Assembly (NCBI GenBank): GCA_002382495.1
Contig: DFXW01000041.1
Span: 250,542-314,541, forward strand
Direction: 5' to 3'
From: Flavobacterium sp. UBA4098
Lineage (GTDB): Bacteria > Bacteroidota > Bacteroidia > Flavobacteriales > Flavobacteriaceae
DNA: 64,000 nucleotides
Shown: in pieces, positions 17,877-26,493 of the stretch
Layout: each line of letters opens with the position of its first letter
Position numbering within the stretch: position 1 is the first letter of the stretch
Made by a program: the position numbers and the translations under genes
The notes under the pieces: generated by a model
Databases searched by the model: none
Seen by the model: the letters and a program-made list of their open reading frames with translations, nothing else
Told to the model about the DNA's origin: nothing

Positions 17877-19214
17877 TTATTTTTTTACTACGTCATCGAC
17901 ATCTTTAACTCGCGTCACCAATAGTGCAGCAATAATGAAACTTACCCCACTAGTTACAATGGCATAAATAGCGTTGTCTTGATACACATATTTAACTAAA
18001 GGGCCACCAATTAAGGCGTTTACGATTTGTGGCAATACCACAAAAAAGTTGAATATCCCCATGTACACTCCCATTTTAAAAGGAGAAATAGAACCTGCAA
18101 GAATAGCAAATGGCATAGATAAAATACTAGCCCAAGCAATTCCTATTGCGATCATAGAAAGAATTAGCCAATTTTCATTGGGCATAAAATACATTGAAAT
18201 TAATCCAAGACCTCCAATTGTTAGTGAGATAGCATGAGTTGATTTTCGTCCAATTTGTTTAGCGATGTAGGGCAAAGCAAAAGCATAGATAGCTGAAACT
18301 AAGTTGTACACGCCAAATAATATACCTACCCAGTCGCCTGCATTTTGATAGGCATCACTAGAGTTATCACTGATGGGCAATCCATAAATATGATGCGCAA
18401 TGGCCGGAGTTGTAAATACCCACATACCAAATAGTCCAAACCATGAAAAGAATTGTACAAATGCCAATTGTCTCATCGTAGAGGGCATTTGTTTGAAATC
18501 GTCAATCACATCAAAAAGGCTGGATTCTTTTTCCGATTTAGGTTTTTCATCAGCAAATTGAGCCAATTCTTGAGGAGAATATTCTTTGGTACTAAAAATA
18601 GAAATCAATACTGATCCTACTAATACGATAGCCCCAATGATAAAGGATAAGATCAAATTGTAGGGCACACCGCCATCTTCATTTTTATTGGATACGCCAA
18701 AATAATTGGTTAAAGTATAGGGAAGTAAAGACCCAATTACGGCTCCAAATCCAATTAAGGCCGTTTGCACGCTGAATCCTGCAGTTCTTTGATCGGTTCT
18801 TAGGTTGTCACCCACTAAAGCTCTGAAAGGTTCCATGGCAATGTTGAACGAGGCGTCCATAATCATTAACATACCGGCACCCACCCATAGAGCAGGAAGT
18901 ACAGCAATAAAAATTTCGGCTTGAGGCATTAAGATTAATCCTATTGAAGCTAAAATAGCACCGGCAAAGAAAAATGGTTTTCTTCTTCCAAATCTTCCCC
19001 AAGTTTTGTCACTGTAGTAACCAATAATAGGTTGTACAATTAAACCCATCAAGGGTGGAATTATCCAGAACCATGAAAGTTCGTGCACATCGGCACCAAA
19101 AATTTGAAGAATTCGGCTGGCATTAGCATTTTGCAATGCAAATCCCATTTGTATCCCCAAAAATCCAAAACTCATTGTCCAGATTTCGGCGGTACTTAAT
19201 TTACGCTTTTCCAT
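17877..19214 (-). CDS. MFS sugar transporter, maltose/maltodextrin importer-like
   Basis: This inner-membrane protein of 445 residues has 12 predicted helices and the MFS loop GYYSDKTWGRFGRRKPFFF between helices 2 and 3. It resembles the sucrose/maltose carriers related to the SLC45 and GPH groups. FGLQMGFALQNANASR-like residues in helix 1 match this group. As first gene of the operon with pgmB and GH65, it most probably carries maltose or short maltodextrins into the cytoplasm. A TATATTTG promoter box lies about 90 bases upstream. An inverted repeat and a conserved box occupy the leader. Confidence 0.85.
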   Translation of the reverse strand: MEKRKLSTAEIWTMSFGFLGIQMGFALQNANASRILQIFGADVHELSWFWIIPPLMGLIVQPIIGYYSDKTWGRFGRRKPFFFAGAILASIGLILMPQAEIFIAVLPALWVGAGMLMIMDASFNIAMEPFRALVGDNLRTDQRTAGFSVQTALIGFGAVIGSLLPYTLTNYFGVSNKNEDGGVPYNLILSFIIGAIVLVGSVLISIFSTKEYSPQELAQFADEKPKSEKESSLFDVIDDFKQMPSTMRQLAFVQFFSWFGLFGMWVFTTPAIAHHIYGLPISDNSSDAYQNAGDWVGILFGVYNLVSAIYAFALPYIAKQIGRKSTHAISLTIGGLGLISMYFMPNENWLILSMIAIGIAWASILSMPFAILAGSISPFKMGVYMGIFNFFVVLPQIVNALIGGPLVKYVYQDNAIYAIVTSGVSFIIAALLVTRVKDVDDVVKK

Positions 19215-19242
19215 TATCGTAAGGTTTAAATTAATACGATAA
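19214..19242. promoter_or_regulatory. Inverted repeat at the start of the importer gene
   Basis: TTATCGTA (19214-19221) and TACGATAA (19235-19242) are perfect 8-base inverted partners with 13 bases between. It touches the importer start codon. It could be an operator half-site pair for the LacI-type regulator or an RNA stem near the ribosome site. The core ATCGT also occurs in the repeats upstream of susC. Confidence 0.35.
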
Positions 19243-19273
19243 GCGCTATGCTTATCAAAACTTAACTGAAATT

Positions 19274-19292
19274 TTCGAAGTAATAGTAAAAG
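19274..19292 (+). promoter_or_regulatory. Conserved box shared with the susC leader (candidate operator)
   Basis: TTCGAAGTAATAGTAAAAG is nearly the same as bases 20603-20620 in front of susC, differing by one inserted A. It has a central TTCGAA palindrome with the central CG that many LacI-family operators show. In both cases it starts a few bases past the -7 box, on the transcribed side, as expected for a repressor site. Confidence 0.45.
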
Positions 19293-19303
19293 CTTTGATG
19301 GTC

Positions 19304-19311
19304 CAAATATA
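19304..19311 (-). promoter_or_regulatory. -7 box for the maltose (importer-pgmB-GH65) operon
   Basis: The minus strand reads TATATTTG, matching TAnnTTTG, 90 bases before the importer start codon. No TTG box with ideal spacing is seen, which may mean that expression depends on an activator. Confidence 0.5.
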
Positions 19312-19405
19312 AATAAATACCTATAACTTTTATTTCAAAACTCGTTTTTTTACATGAAAAATTGAACTACAAGGTTGTAGTACTGAATGAATTAACAAAT
19401 TGGTT

Positions 19406-20431
19406 CTAATTTGTAGATTCTCTTTCTATTAAATGGGTGGAAATTACTTCGGTGACATAATTCTCTTCCCCTTCATTATAATCATCAGCTTCTAATCGCT
19501 TGATGAGTATTTTAGCAGCTTTAGCTCCCATTTTTTTTCCATTCTGACTTACGGTGGTGATGGTAGGAGTTGAATATTTTGAAATAATACCGTCTGTAAA
19601 CGCAATTACCGCAACATCATTAGGTACCTGAAGTCCCATTTTGTTGGCCATTTTTATAATGGTTACCGCAAATAGTTCATTCACTGCAAAAATAGCATCA
19701 ATGGCTTTGTCTTCTAATAATTTACTAATGGTAATTTCGCAGGTATCCACATTTTCAATTTTGATAATTAAATTTTCATCAAAAGGGATGTCGTTGTCTA
19801 ATAATGCTTTAATATATCCGTCAGTGCGAAGTTTTCCCACACTCACATAATCGACAGTTGTAACTAAGGCAATTTTTTTCTTCCCTTTGTCGATTAGGCT
19901 TTGTACTGCTTCGTAGGCTGCGGCTTGATCGTCAATAATCACTTTGTCGCAAAGAATATCATTAGTAACTCGGTCAAACATGACTACAGGCATGCCTTGA
20001 CTAATCACCTCTGTAATATGATGAAAGTCACCTTTGTATTGCGTTTCTTTAGACAAGGACATGATAAAACCATCAATACTTCCATTGGCTAGCATTTCCA
20101 TATTCAGTACTTCTTTGTCGAATGAATCGTCAGACAAACAAATAACCACACTATAGCCATTTTCATTAGCTACATGTTCAATTCCGTTAATTACGGTTGA
20201 AAAGAAATAATGCACGATTTCGGGAATAATAATACCGATAGTTTTCGTTTTTCTATTCTTTAAACTAAGTGCAATATTATTGGGTTTGTAGTGGTATAAT
20301 TTGGCAAAAGCCTGAACTTTTAATCGGGTTTCTTCACCAATTTCGTGACTGTTTCTCAATGATTTGGAAACAGTAGAAATAGAAACGTCAAGTTCCTTAG
20401 CAATTTGTTTTAGCGTGACTTTTCTTTTCAT
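19406..20431 (-). CDS. LacI/GalR-family transcriptional regulator of the starch/maltose locus
   Basis: This 341-residue DNA-binding protein has an N-terminal HTH, VTLKQIAKELDVSISTVSKSL, with the hinge KLYHYKPNNIALSL. A periplasmic-binding-protein-like sensor domain follows, from about residue 65 to the end (TIGIIIPEIVHYFFSTVING). It lies between the two divergent arms of the locus, so it most likely controls both. The ligand is probably maltose or a maltodextrin, which is an inference. Bacteroides uses the membrane regulator SusR for its Sus locus. Here the control gene is a cytoplasmic LacI type. It is transcribed from its own TATTTTTG box. Confidence 0.9.
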   Translation of the reverse strand: MKRKVTLKQIAKELDVSISTVSKSLRNSHEIGEETRLKVQAFAKLYHYKPNNIALSLKNRKTKTIGIIIPEIVHYFFSTVINGIEHVANENGYSVVICLSDDSFDKEVLNMEMLANGSIDGFIMSLSKETQYKGDFHHITEVISQGMPVVMFDRVTNDILCDKVIIDDQAAAYEAVQSLIDKGKKKIALVTTVDYVSVGKLRTDGYIKALLDNDIPFDENLIIKIENVDTCEITISKLLEDKAIDAIFAVNELFAVTIIKMANKMGLQVPNDVAVIAFTDGIISKYSTPTITTVSQNGKKMGAKAAKILIKRLEADDYNEGEENYVTEVISTHLIERESTN

Positions 20432-20487
20432 TGTAAAAGGGAGAAATGGTTATTGTGAATAAAAGTATTGTTAAATTATTTCAATTG

Positions 20488-20495
20488 CAAAAATA
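20488..20495 (-). promoter_or_regulatory. -7 box for the LacI-type regulator gene
   Basis: The minus strand reads TATTTTTG, matching TAnnTTTG, 57 bases before the regulator start codon. The CG-box repeats lie directly upstream of it, so the same sites could affect both divergent promoters. Confidence 0.45.
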
Positions 20496-20538
20496 CCTGA
20501 TATTAATTAGAGACAGTGTAAACTTTTCAACACTATCA

Positions 20539-20593
20539 CGTTTTCGTAAAAAGAAATCGTTTTCGTATTTCCGAAATCGTTATCGTTTTAGTA
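20539..20593 (+). promoter_or_regulatory. Three phased CG-box repeats upstream of susC
   Basis: CGTTTTCGTA occurs at 20539-20548 and again at 20558-20567, and a related CGTTATCGTTTTAG begins at 20578. Start-to-start distances are 19 and 20 bases, close to two helical turns, so bound proteins would sit on one DNA face. The last copy runs into the -7 box of susC. They are candidate sites for the LacI-type regulator or a second factor. Confidence 0.45.
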
Positions 20594-20599
20594 TGTTTG
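20592..20599 (+). promoter_or_regulatory. -7 box for the susCDE operon
   Basis: TATGTTTG matches TAnnTTTG, 65 bases before the susC start codon. A good TTG box is missing at the usual distance. That space holds the CG-box repeats instead, which suggests regulated rather than constitutive expression. Confidence 0.5.
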
Positions 20600-20602
20600 T
20601 TA

Positions 20603-20620
20603 TTCGAAGTAATGTAAAAG
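20603..20620 (+). promoter_or_regulatory. Conserved box shared with the importer leader (candidate operator)
   Basis: TTCGAAGTAATGTAAAAG repeats bases 19274-19292 with one base deleted. It begins 3 bases after the susC -7 box. Confidence 0.45.
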
Positions 20621-20664
20621 TTTATTAAAGTAAACCAAAATTCAATTAATTTAAACAAACAAGT

Positions 20665-23583
20665 ATGAAAACAATTTACAAAAAGTTGTTAGTTTTATTA
20701 CTACTCTTACCAGCAAGTTTGTTGGCTCAGAGTTCATTTAATGGTGTTGTTGTTGATGCTAAATCAAATCAACCAATTCCGGGAGTAAATGTGGTAGTAA
20801 AAGGAGCGCAACAAAGTGTTACTACTGATTTTGACGGTAAATTTAAATTGTCAAAAATTAAACAAGGTGATGCTGTGGTATTCTCATTTGTAGGATACAA
20901 AGGACAAACCATTACCTATTCTAACCAAGCTAACCTAACGGTAAAACTTCAAGAGGCTGAAAATCAACTTCAAGAAGTAGTAGTTCAAGTAGGGTACGGG
21001 TCTGTTAAAAAGAAAGATGCGACAGGATCAGTTGCTGTAATTACTGCAAAAGATTTCAACAAAGGGGCAATCACAAATACTGAAAACTTACTGAATGGTA
21101 GAGTTGCAGGTGTTGTGGTAACTCAAGGAGGTCGTCCTGGAGATGGTGCTGCAATCCGAATTAGAGGAGGAGCTTCTTTAGGAGCATCTAATGATCCTTT
21201 GGTAGTTATCGACGGTTTACCAGTAAATAACGGATTGTCTTCAATCAACCCAAATGACATTGAATCGTTCTCTATTTTGAAAGATGCTTCGGCTACAGCT
21301 ATCTACGGTTCTCGTGGATCGAATGGTGTAGTGTTAATCAAAACTAAAAAAGGAACAAAACAAGACGGTGTAAAAGTTTCGTTTAATTCATTAACTACAT
21401 TGAATACAGTAGCTAAAAAAGTAGACGTATATTCTGCTGATGAGTTTAGAAATATTATTACAACTTATGTTCCTTCTAGAGTAGGTTTGTTAGGAACTGG
21501 AAGCACTGATTGGCAAGATGAAATTTACCGTAATGGTATTACATTTTCAAATGATTTGTCTTTAAGAGGTAATTTCTTGAAAGTAATTCCAACGAGATTA
21601 TCTGTTGGGAAAACTAATATTGATGGAGTTTTAGAAACTTCTTCTTTCAAAAGAAATACAATCGCGTTGTCTATGACGCCTTCATTTTTAGACAATCACT
21701 TGAAATTTGAAGTGAATGCTAACTATGCTACTGAAAAAAACAGATATGCCGATGAAGGAGCTATTGGTTCAGCTATTTCATTCAATCCAACCTATGTAAA
21801 CTACGATGCTAATTCACCATTTGGTGGTTACAAAGAAAGTTTTACATTAAATTCTCCAAATAACTATACTGTTTATGGAGCAGCTAACCCAGTAGCTTTA
21901 TTGCAACAAAAAAACAATCAAGGAAAAAGCACTCGTCTTTACGGAAATATTCAAACAGAATATAAATTGCATTTCTTTGAAGATATCAAAGCGGTTGCTA
22001 ATTTAGGGTATGACAGAGTTGAAGGGACAGGAACAAACGTTACAAGTGCTAATTCTAGAGCTGGACTTTATAATGCTGGAAAATTAGGATACAACCAAAA
22101 CACATGGGGTAACTCAACCAATACATTATTAGATGGTTATTTGAATTACAACAAAAAATTTGGTAAAGTAAAAGTGGATTTAACTGCAGGTTATTCATAT
22201 CAAAACTTTGATTCAGAAAGCTATTTTTCAACCAATACTTTATTGCCAGCAGCTGAGCAAAAACCAGATGTTGTAACAAGTCCAGGTGTAAATTTACAAG
22301 CGTATTACTCTAGATTGAATGTAGACTTAAGTGAAAAATACTTACTTACACTTAACTTTAGACGTGATGGTTCTTCAAGATTTTCTGAGTTAAACCGTTG
22401 GGGTAACTTCCCTGGAGCAGCTTTTGCTTGGAAAGTGTCTAGCGAAGAATTCTTGAAAAATTCTAAAACTGTTTCTGAATTGAAATTGCGTTTAGGATGG
22501 GGAGTTACAGGACAACAAGATATTGGAGGAGCAGCTTATGATTATTTCCAAAGATATAATTTAAGCGCAGTAACTTCTGGGGCAACTTACCAATTTGGAA
22601 GTCAATTCTACCAATTGGGTCGTCCTGAAGGATACAATGCTAACTTGAAATGGGAAGAAACTACAACTGTAAATGCTGGTTTGGATTTCGGATTATTTAA
22701 TGATAAAGTAACTGGTTCGTTAGATGTGTACAGTAAAACTTCAAACGATTTGATTGCTTATGTACCTGAAGGTTCATTACAGAACTTTAGAACTGCTGGT
22801 TTCCAAAACATTGGTTCATTAACTTCAAAAGGAGCGGAATTAAACATTAATTACAAAGCTATTGAAACAGCTAATTCATCTTTGAACTTTAACTACAACA
22901 TTGCTTACAATGATATTAAAATTAAAGATTTAGGAGGATTGGATTTTTTCCAAGGTTCAGTTGGTTTAGATGTGTATTCACAAATTCACCAAGAGCGTTT
23001 AGCTCCAAATACTTTCTGGTTGTATGAGCAAGTATATGATGCTGCTGGAAAACCTTTAGAAGGTGTTTATGTAGATAGAAATGGTGACGGTCAAATTACA
23101 TCATTAGATAAGCATGCATTTAAAAAACCAAATGCTGATATCACAATGGGATTCATGACAAACTACAATTACAAAAAATGGGATTTCTCAATGGCTTGGA
23201 GAACAAGTTTAGGGAATTATATTTATGATAATGTAAATGCAAGTAGAAGTTTCTTATCTCAAAGTATCTCTGATAACAATGTTAACGCTATCAACAATAC
23301 TACAGTTGATTTTGACAACACATTGTTTACTCAAAAAAGAGCAGAATCTGATTACTACGTTAAAGATGCTTCTTGGTTAAAATTAGACAACGTAACAATT
23401 GGATACTTAATTGAAGCGCCATTTAATGTTCAATCATCCTCTTTACGTTTGTACTCTGGAGTTCAAAACGTATTGACAATTTCTAAATACAAAGGAATGG
23501 ATCCTGAAGTTTTTGGAGGTATAGATAGTACAATTTATCCCCGTGCAAGAATGTTCTTATTCGGATTAAACTATAATTTTTAA
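20665..23583 (+). CDS. susC: SusC/RagA-family TonB-dependent outer-membrane receptor
   Basis: This 972-residue outer-membrane protein imports maltodextrins with TonB energy. A signal peptide (to about residue 21, SLLAQ) is followed by a carboxypeptidase-D-like domain (about 24-100, beginning FNGVVVDAKSNQPIPGVNV). Next comes the plug (VVQVGYGSVKKKDATGSV to about 230, with RIRGGASLGASNDPLVVIDG) and then a large beta barrel ending in an aromatic residue (LFGLNYNF). No extra N-terminal signalling domain of the kind used with sigma/anti-sigma pairs is seen. It is first in a susC-susD-susE operon (11 bases to susD). Starch-derived substrate is inferred from the neighbouring amylases. Confidence 0.95.
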   Translation: MKTIYKKLLVLLLLLPASLLAQSSFNGVVVDAKSNQPIPGVNVVVKGAQQSVTTDFDGKFKLSKIKQGDAVVFSFVGYKGQTITYSNQANLTVKLQEAENQLQEVVVQVGYGSVKKKDATGSVAVITAKDFNKGAITNTENLLNGRVAGVVVTQGGRPGDGAAIRIRGGASLGASNDPLVVIDGLPVNNGLSSINPNDIESFSILKDASATAIYGSRGSNGVVLIKTKKGTKQDGVKVSFNSLTTLNTVAKKVDVYSADEFRNIITTYVPSRVGLLGTGSTDWQDEIYRNGITFSNDLSLRGNFLKVIPTRLSVGKTNIDGVLETSSFKRNTIALSMTPSFLDNHLKFEVNANYATEKNRYADEGAIGSAISFNPTYVNYDANSPFGGYKESFTLNSPNNYTVYGAANPVALLQQKNNQGKSTRLYGNIQTEYKLHFFEDIKAVANLGYDRVEGTGTNVTSANSRAGLYNAGKLGYNQNTWGNSTNTLLDGYLNYNKKFGKVKVDLTAGYSYQNFDSESYFSTNTLLPAAEQKPDVVTSPGVNLQAYYSRLNVDLSEKYLLTLNFRRDGSSRFSELNRWGNFPGAAFAWKVSSEEFLKNSKTVSELKLRLGWGVTGQQDIGGAAYDYFQRYNLSAVTSGATYQFGSQFYQLGRPEGYNANLKWEETTTVNAGLDFGLFNDKVTGSLDVYSKTSNDLIAYVPEGSLQNFRTAGFQNIGSLTSKGAELNINYKAIETANSSLNFNYNIAYNDIKIKDLGGLDFFQGSVGLDVYSQIHQERLAPNTFWLYEQVYDAAGKPLEGVYVDRNGDGQITSLDKHAFKKPNADITMGFMTNYNYKKWDFSMAWRTSLGNYIYDNVNASRSFLSQSISDNNVNAINNTTVDFDNTLFTQKRAESDYYVKDASWLKLDNVTIGYLIEAPFNVQSSSLRLYSGVQNVLTISKYKGMDPEVFGGIDSTIYPRARMFLFGLNYNF

Positions 23584-23594
23584 TATATAATATT

Positions 23595-25199
23595 ATGAAA
23601 AAGATAAAATCAATTAATTTTAAATTATTTGTATTTCTTGGATTAATTGCATTTTTTGTATCATGTACCAATGATATGAATGTGTCTCCAAAAGATGATG
23701 ATGATTTTACATCAGAAGCATTCTACAAAGACCCAAGTTCTTACAAACAATTTCTAGCTAAAATCTATGCAGGTTTAGCTGTTACAGGTCAAAATGGACC
23801 TGATGGGAGTGCAGATATTCAAGGTATTGACGAAGGTTTTGGTCAATATTTAAGAGGATACTGGCAATTACAAGAGTTGCCTACTGATGAAGCTATGGTT
23901 TCATGGGGAGATCCAACTTTACCTGAATTGAACAATCATACTTGGAATGCAGACAACCGTTTTGTGAAAGCGTTTTATGCAAGAGTATTTTACCAAGTAG
24001 GATTATCTAACGAATTTTTGCGTGCTACTACTGATGAAAAATTAGCTTCAAGAGGAGTGAGTGATGCAGTGAAAGCAGAAGTAAAAACGTATAGAGCTGA
24101 GGTACGTTTCTTGAGAGCATTATCGTACTATCATGGTATCGATTTGTTTGGAAAAGTAGCATTCGCTACTGATGCAGATTTAGTGGGAACTAAACCAGTT
24201 GAAAAAGACAGAGCGTTTGTTTTTGACTTTTTAGTTAAAGAATTGAATGCTATTGATGCGGATTTAAAAGATGCTAGAACTAACGAATACGGAAGAGTAG
24301 ACAAAGTAGCGGCTAAAATGTTATTGGCTAAATTGTATTTGAATGCTAAAGTATATTTAGGAACAAGTAAAGATGCTGAGGCGCTTGCTGCTCTTAATTC
24401 AGTAATTGGTTCTGCATATACTATTGCTAATGTTCCTTACAGCAACTTATTTATGGCTGATAACGATAGAACTGCTGTACAATCTGAAATCATTTTCCCA
24501 ATTCGTTTTAATGGTGTTAACACTAAAACTTGGGGAGGAACTACATTCATTATTCATGCTGCAACTGGAGGTTGGAATACTGAAGTTGGTGTTGATGGTG
24601 GTTGGTATGGTTTAGCAGCTCGTAAAGAGTTTGCTAACGTATTCTCTGATTTATCAGGTACAACTGATAGAAGAGCGATGTTTGATGCGGCATCAACGTC
24701 AACTTTGAATATTACTACTGTTTCTGATTTCTTTGGAAATGGTGGTTTGAAAGTTAAAAAATTCTCTAACAAAACCTCTGCTGGAGCTAATGGAAGTAAT
24801 TTAACTCACACAGATACGGATTTCCCATTATTTAGATTGGCTGATGCTTATTTAATGTATGCAGAATTAGCGGCTAATAATGTAGCTTCTGCATCTAAAT
24901 CAGTGGCTAGAGGTTATGTAAATGCATTGAGAACTCGTGCTGGAGCAGCGGCTATTGCAAATGATTCAGACATTACTCCAGATTTTATTTTGGACGAAAG
25001 AGCTAGAGAGTTATACTGGGAAGGTCACAGAAGACAAGATTTGATCCGTGCTAATAAATTTGCTGGAAGTGCTAAATTATGGCAGTGGAAAGGAAATGCT
25101 TTGAATGGAGCTAGTATTGATGCTAAATTCAATGTGTACCCAATTCCTCAAACTGAATTGAATACCAATTCTAACTTAACTCAAAATACAGGATATTAA
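23595..25199 (+). CDS. susD: SusD/RagB-family glycan-binding surface lipoprotein
   Basis: This 534-residue lid protein of the SusCD complex captures glycans at the cell surface. The lipoprotein signal ends FFVSC, with Cys about residue 26, and is followed by an acidic stretch (PKDDDD) of the type that sends lipoproteins to the surface in this phylum. The TPR-rich alpha-helical core carries RAEVRFLRALSYYHGIDLFG, the hallmark of the family. Near the C-terminus, DERARELYWEGHRRQDLIR is the other conserved segment. Trp and Tyr residues across the N-terminal half could form the starch-binding arc. A strong hairpin separates it from susE. Confidence 0.95.
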   Translation: MKKIKSINFKLFVFLGLIAFFVSCTNDMNVSPKDDDDFTSEAFYKDPSSYKQFLAKIYAGLAVTGQNGPDGSADIQGIDEGFGQYLRGYWQLQELPTDEAMVSWGDPTLPELNNHTWNADNRFVKAFYARVFYQVGLSNEFLRATTDEKLASRGVSDAVKAEVKTYRAEVRFLRALSYYHGIDLFGKVAFATDADLVGTKPVEKDRAFVFDFLVKELNAIDADLKDARTNEYGRVDKVAAKMLLAKLYLNAKVYLGTSKDAEALAALNSVIGSAYTIANVPYSNLFMADNDRTAVQSEIIFPIRFNGVNTKTWGGTTFIIHAATGGWNTEVGVDGGWYGLAARKEFANVFSDLSGTTDRRAMFDAASTSTLNITTVSDFFGNGGLKVKKFSNKTSAGANGSNLTHTDTDFPLFRLADAYLMYAELAANNVASASKSVARGYVNALRTRAGAAAIANDSDITPDFILDERARELYWEGHRRQDLIRANKFAGSAKLWQWKGNALNGASIDAKFNVYPIPQTELNTNSNLTQNTGY

Positions 25200-25211
25200 T
25201 GTTTAAAAAAT

Positions 25212-25241
25212 CCAATGGTCAAAAATTGTTTTGACCATTGG
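25212..25241 (+). other. Intercistronic RNA hairpin between susD and susE-like gene
   Basis: CCAATGGTCAAAA and TTTTGACCATTGG form a perfect 13-base-pair stem with a 4-base loop. It is not followed by a T-run, so it is more likely an mRNA stability or processing element than a terminator. Confidence 0.7.
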
Positions 25242-25258
25242 AAAATAAATTAATAATT

Positions 25259-26416
25259 ATGAAAAAAATATATTTAAGTTTAATTTTAGTAGCAGGAATA
25301 CTATCAAGTTTAGTTTCTTGTTCAGATGATCTTTTAGATCCAGTTGCTGCAAAAGGAGATGCTATTGTACTTTCTGCACCAACAGGTGGGACCTATGCTC
25401 TTTCAGCTTCTACTGCTTCTGCAACTGCATTTACAGTAAAGTGGACTTCTTCTACTTTTGGATATTCTGCTGCAGCAAGATATACGTTGCAAGTTATCAA
25501 AAGCACAGGAAACTTTAATGCACCTGGAACTTTTCCATTAGGAGATTACGGTGTAGATACTTCTATTAATTTAGAAAAAGCAATTACTAACAGACAATTG
25601 AATGCGGCGCTATTAGGTGCTGGTGGAGCAATTGGTACTTCACAAACCTATAAAGTACGTGTTGTAGGTAGCCCAATCAACCAATCATCTACTACAGTTG
25701 CAGCTTATGATGTTGTTTCAAATGAAATTACTATTACAGCTACTGCTTTTGATACTTTTGATGAGTTTGCTAGATTATATGTTCCTGGAAATTACCAAGG
25801 AGCTAGTGGATATGGCAATAACTGGTCACCAGATAGTCCAAGTGTAGCTAAATTGTTCTCTGCAGGAAATAATGGTGTATATGAAGGTTTTGTTTGGATG
25901 AATGAAGCAACTCCAGAATTCAAATTTACTCCAGTACCATCTTGGTCAGGAGATAAAGGAGAGTCTAACGGTTCAGGTGCTTTTTCTGGTCAATTAGGAA
26001 CTTCTAGTAACATCAAACCATCAACTGGAGCGGGTACTTATTTCTTTAATGTAAACTGGAATACAGGTGCTTACACAATGGATAAAAGACAAGTGTCAAT
26101 TATTGGTGCTGCTACTCCAAACGGTTGGGGTAATGGAACTCCTATGACATTTGATACTAATCCAAGTTCTCCATATTACCAAATGTACACGATCACTTTG
26201 ACTTTGGCTAAGGACGAATTCTTAATTCGTTTGAAAGACGATTGGTCTGTTAAAATGGGAACGCTTTCAGGAAATGCTGAAGACACAACCACAGGTGGTC
26301 AATATAAAATCAAACTTGGAGGAGGTAACATGAAAGTGCCAACTGCAGGTACTTATAAAGTTGTTTTAGATATCAGAAACTCTGCTAACTACAACATCCG
26401 ATTAATGCCACAATAA
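25259..26416 (+). CDS. SusE/SusF-like starch-binding outer-membrane lipoprotein
   Basis: The ATG at 25259 (MKKIYLSLILVAG) is chosen over one at 25238, which lies inside the upstream hairpin. The lipobox is LVSC with Cys near residue 21. The 385-residue protein begins with a SusE-type domain (PTGGTYALSASTASATAFTV onward, about 35-160). Two beta-sandwich repeats follow, with Trp-rich patches (NNWSPDS, KFTPVPSWSGDKG, NGWGNGTPM) like the carbohydrate-binding modules of SusE and SusF. It presumably holds starch at the surface for the amylase. The gene is followed by a terminator-like hairpin. Confidence 0.87.
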   Translation: MKKIYLSLILVAGILSSLVSCSDDLLDPVAAKGDAIVLSAPTGGTYALSASTASATAFTVKWTSSTFGYSAAARYTLQVIKSTGNFNAPGTFPLGDYGVDTSINLEKAITNRQLNAALLGAGGAIGTSQTYKVRVVGSPINQSSTTVAAYDVVSNEITITATAFDTFDEFARLYVPGNYQGASGYGNNWSPDSPSVAKLFSAGNNGVYEGFVWMNEATPEFKFTPVPSWSGDKGESNGSGAFSGQLGTSSNIKPSTGAGTYFFNVNWNTGAYTMDKRQVSIIGAATPNGWGNGTPMTFDTNPSSPYYQMYTITLTLAKDEFLIRLKDDWSVKMGTLSGNAEDTTTGGQYKIKLGGGNMKVPTAGTYKVVLDIRNSANYNIRLMPQ

Positions 26417-26431
26417 ACTGTAGTATGTAAT

Positions 26432-26466
26432 AAAAAGCACTTAATTTGTATAATTAAGTGCTTTTT
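26432..26466 (+). terminator. Terminator after the susE-like gene
   Basis: AAAAAGCACTTAATT and AATTAAGTGCTTTTT make a 15-base-pair stem ending in a run of T. The next gene starts 28 bases later without a clear promoter box, so this is probably a partial terminator that lets some transcription through. Confidence 0.75.
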
Positions 26467-26493
26467 TTGTTTTAACCAACCAACAATACAATA

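Noticed and set aside
20539..20593. A CRISPR-like short repeat array
   Set aside because: Only three imperfect copies of about 10 bases, with spacers of similar composition and no cas genes. They fit regulatory boxes better.
20446..20628. 60-residue frame in the susC upstream region
   Set aside because: It lies across the promoter and repeat region, starts on no good site and resembles no protein.
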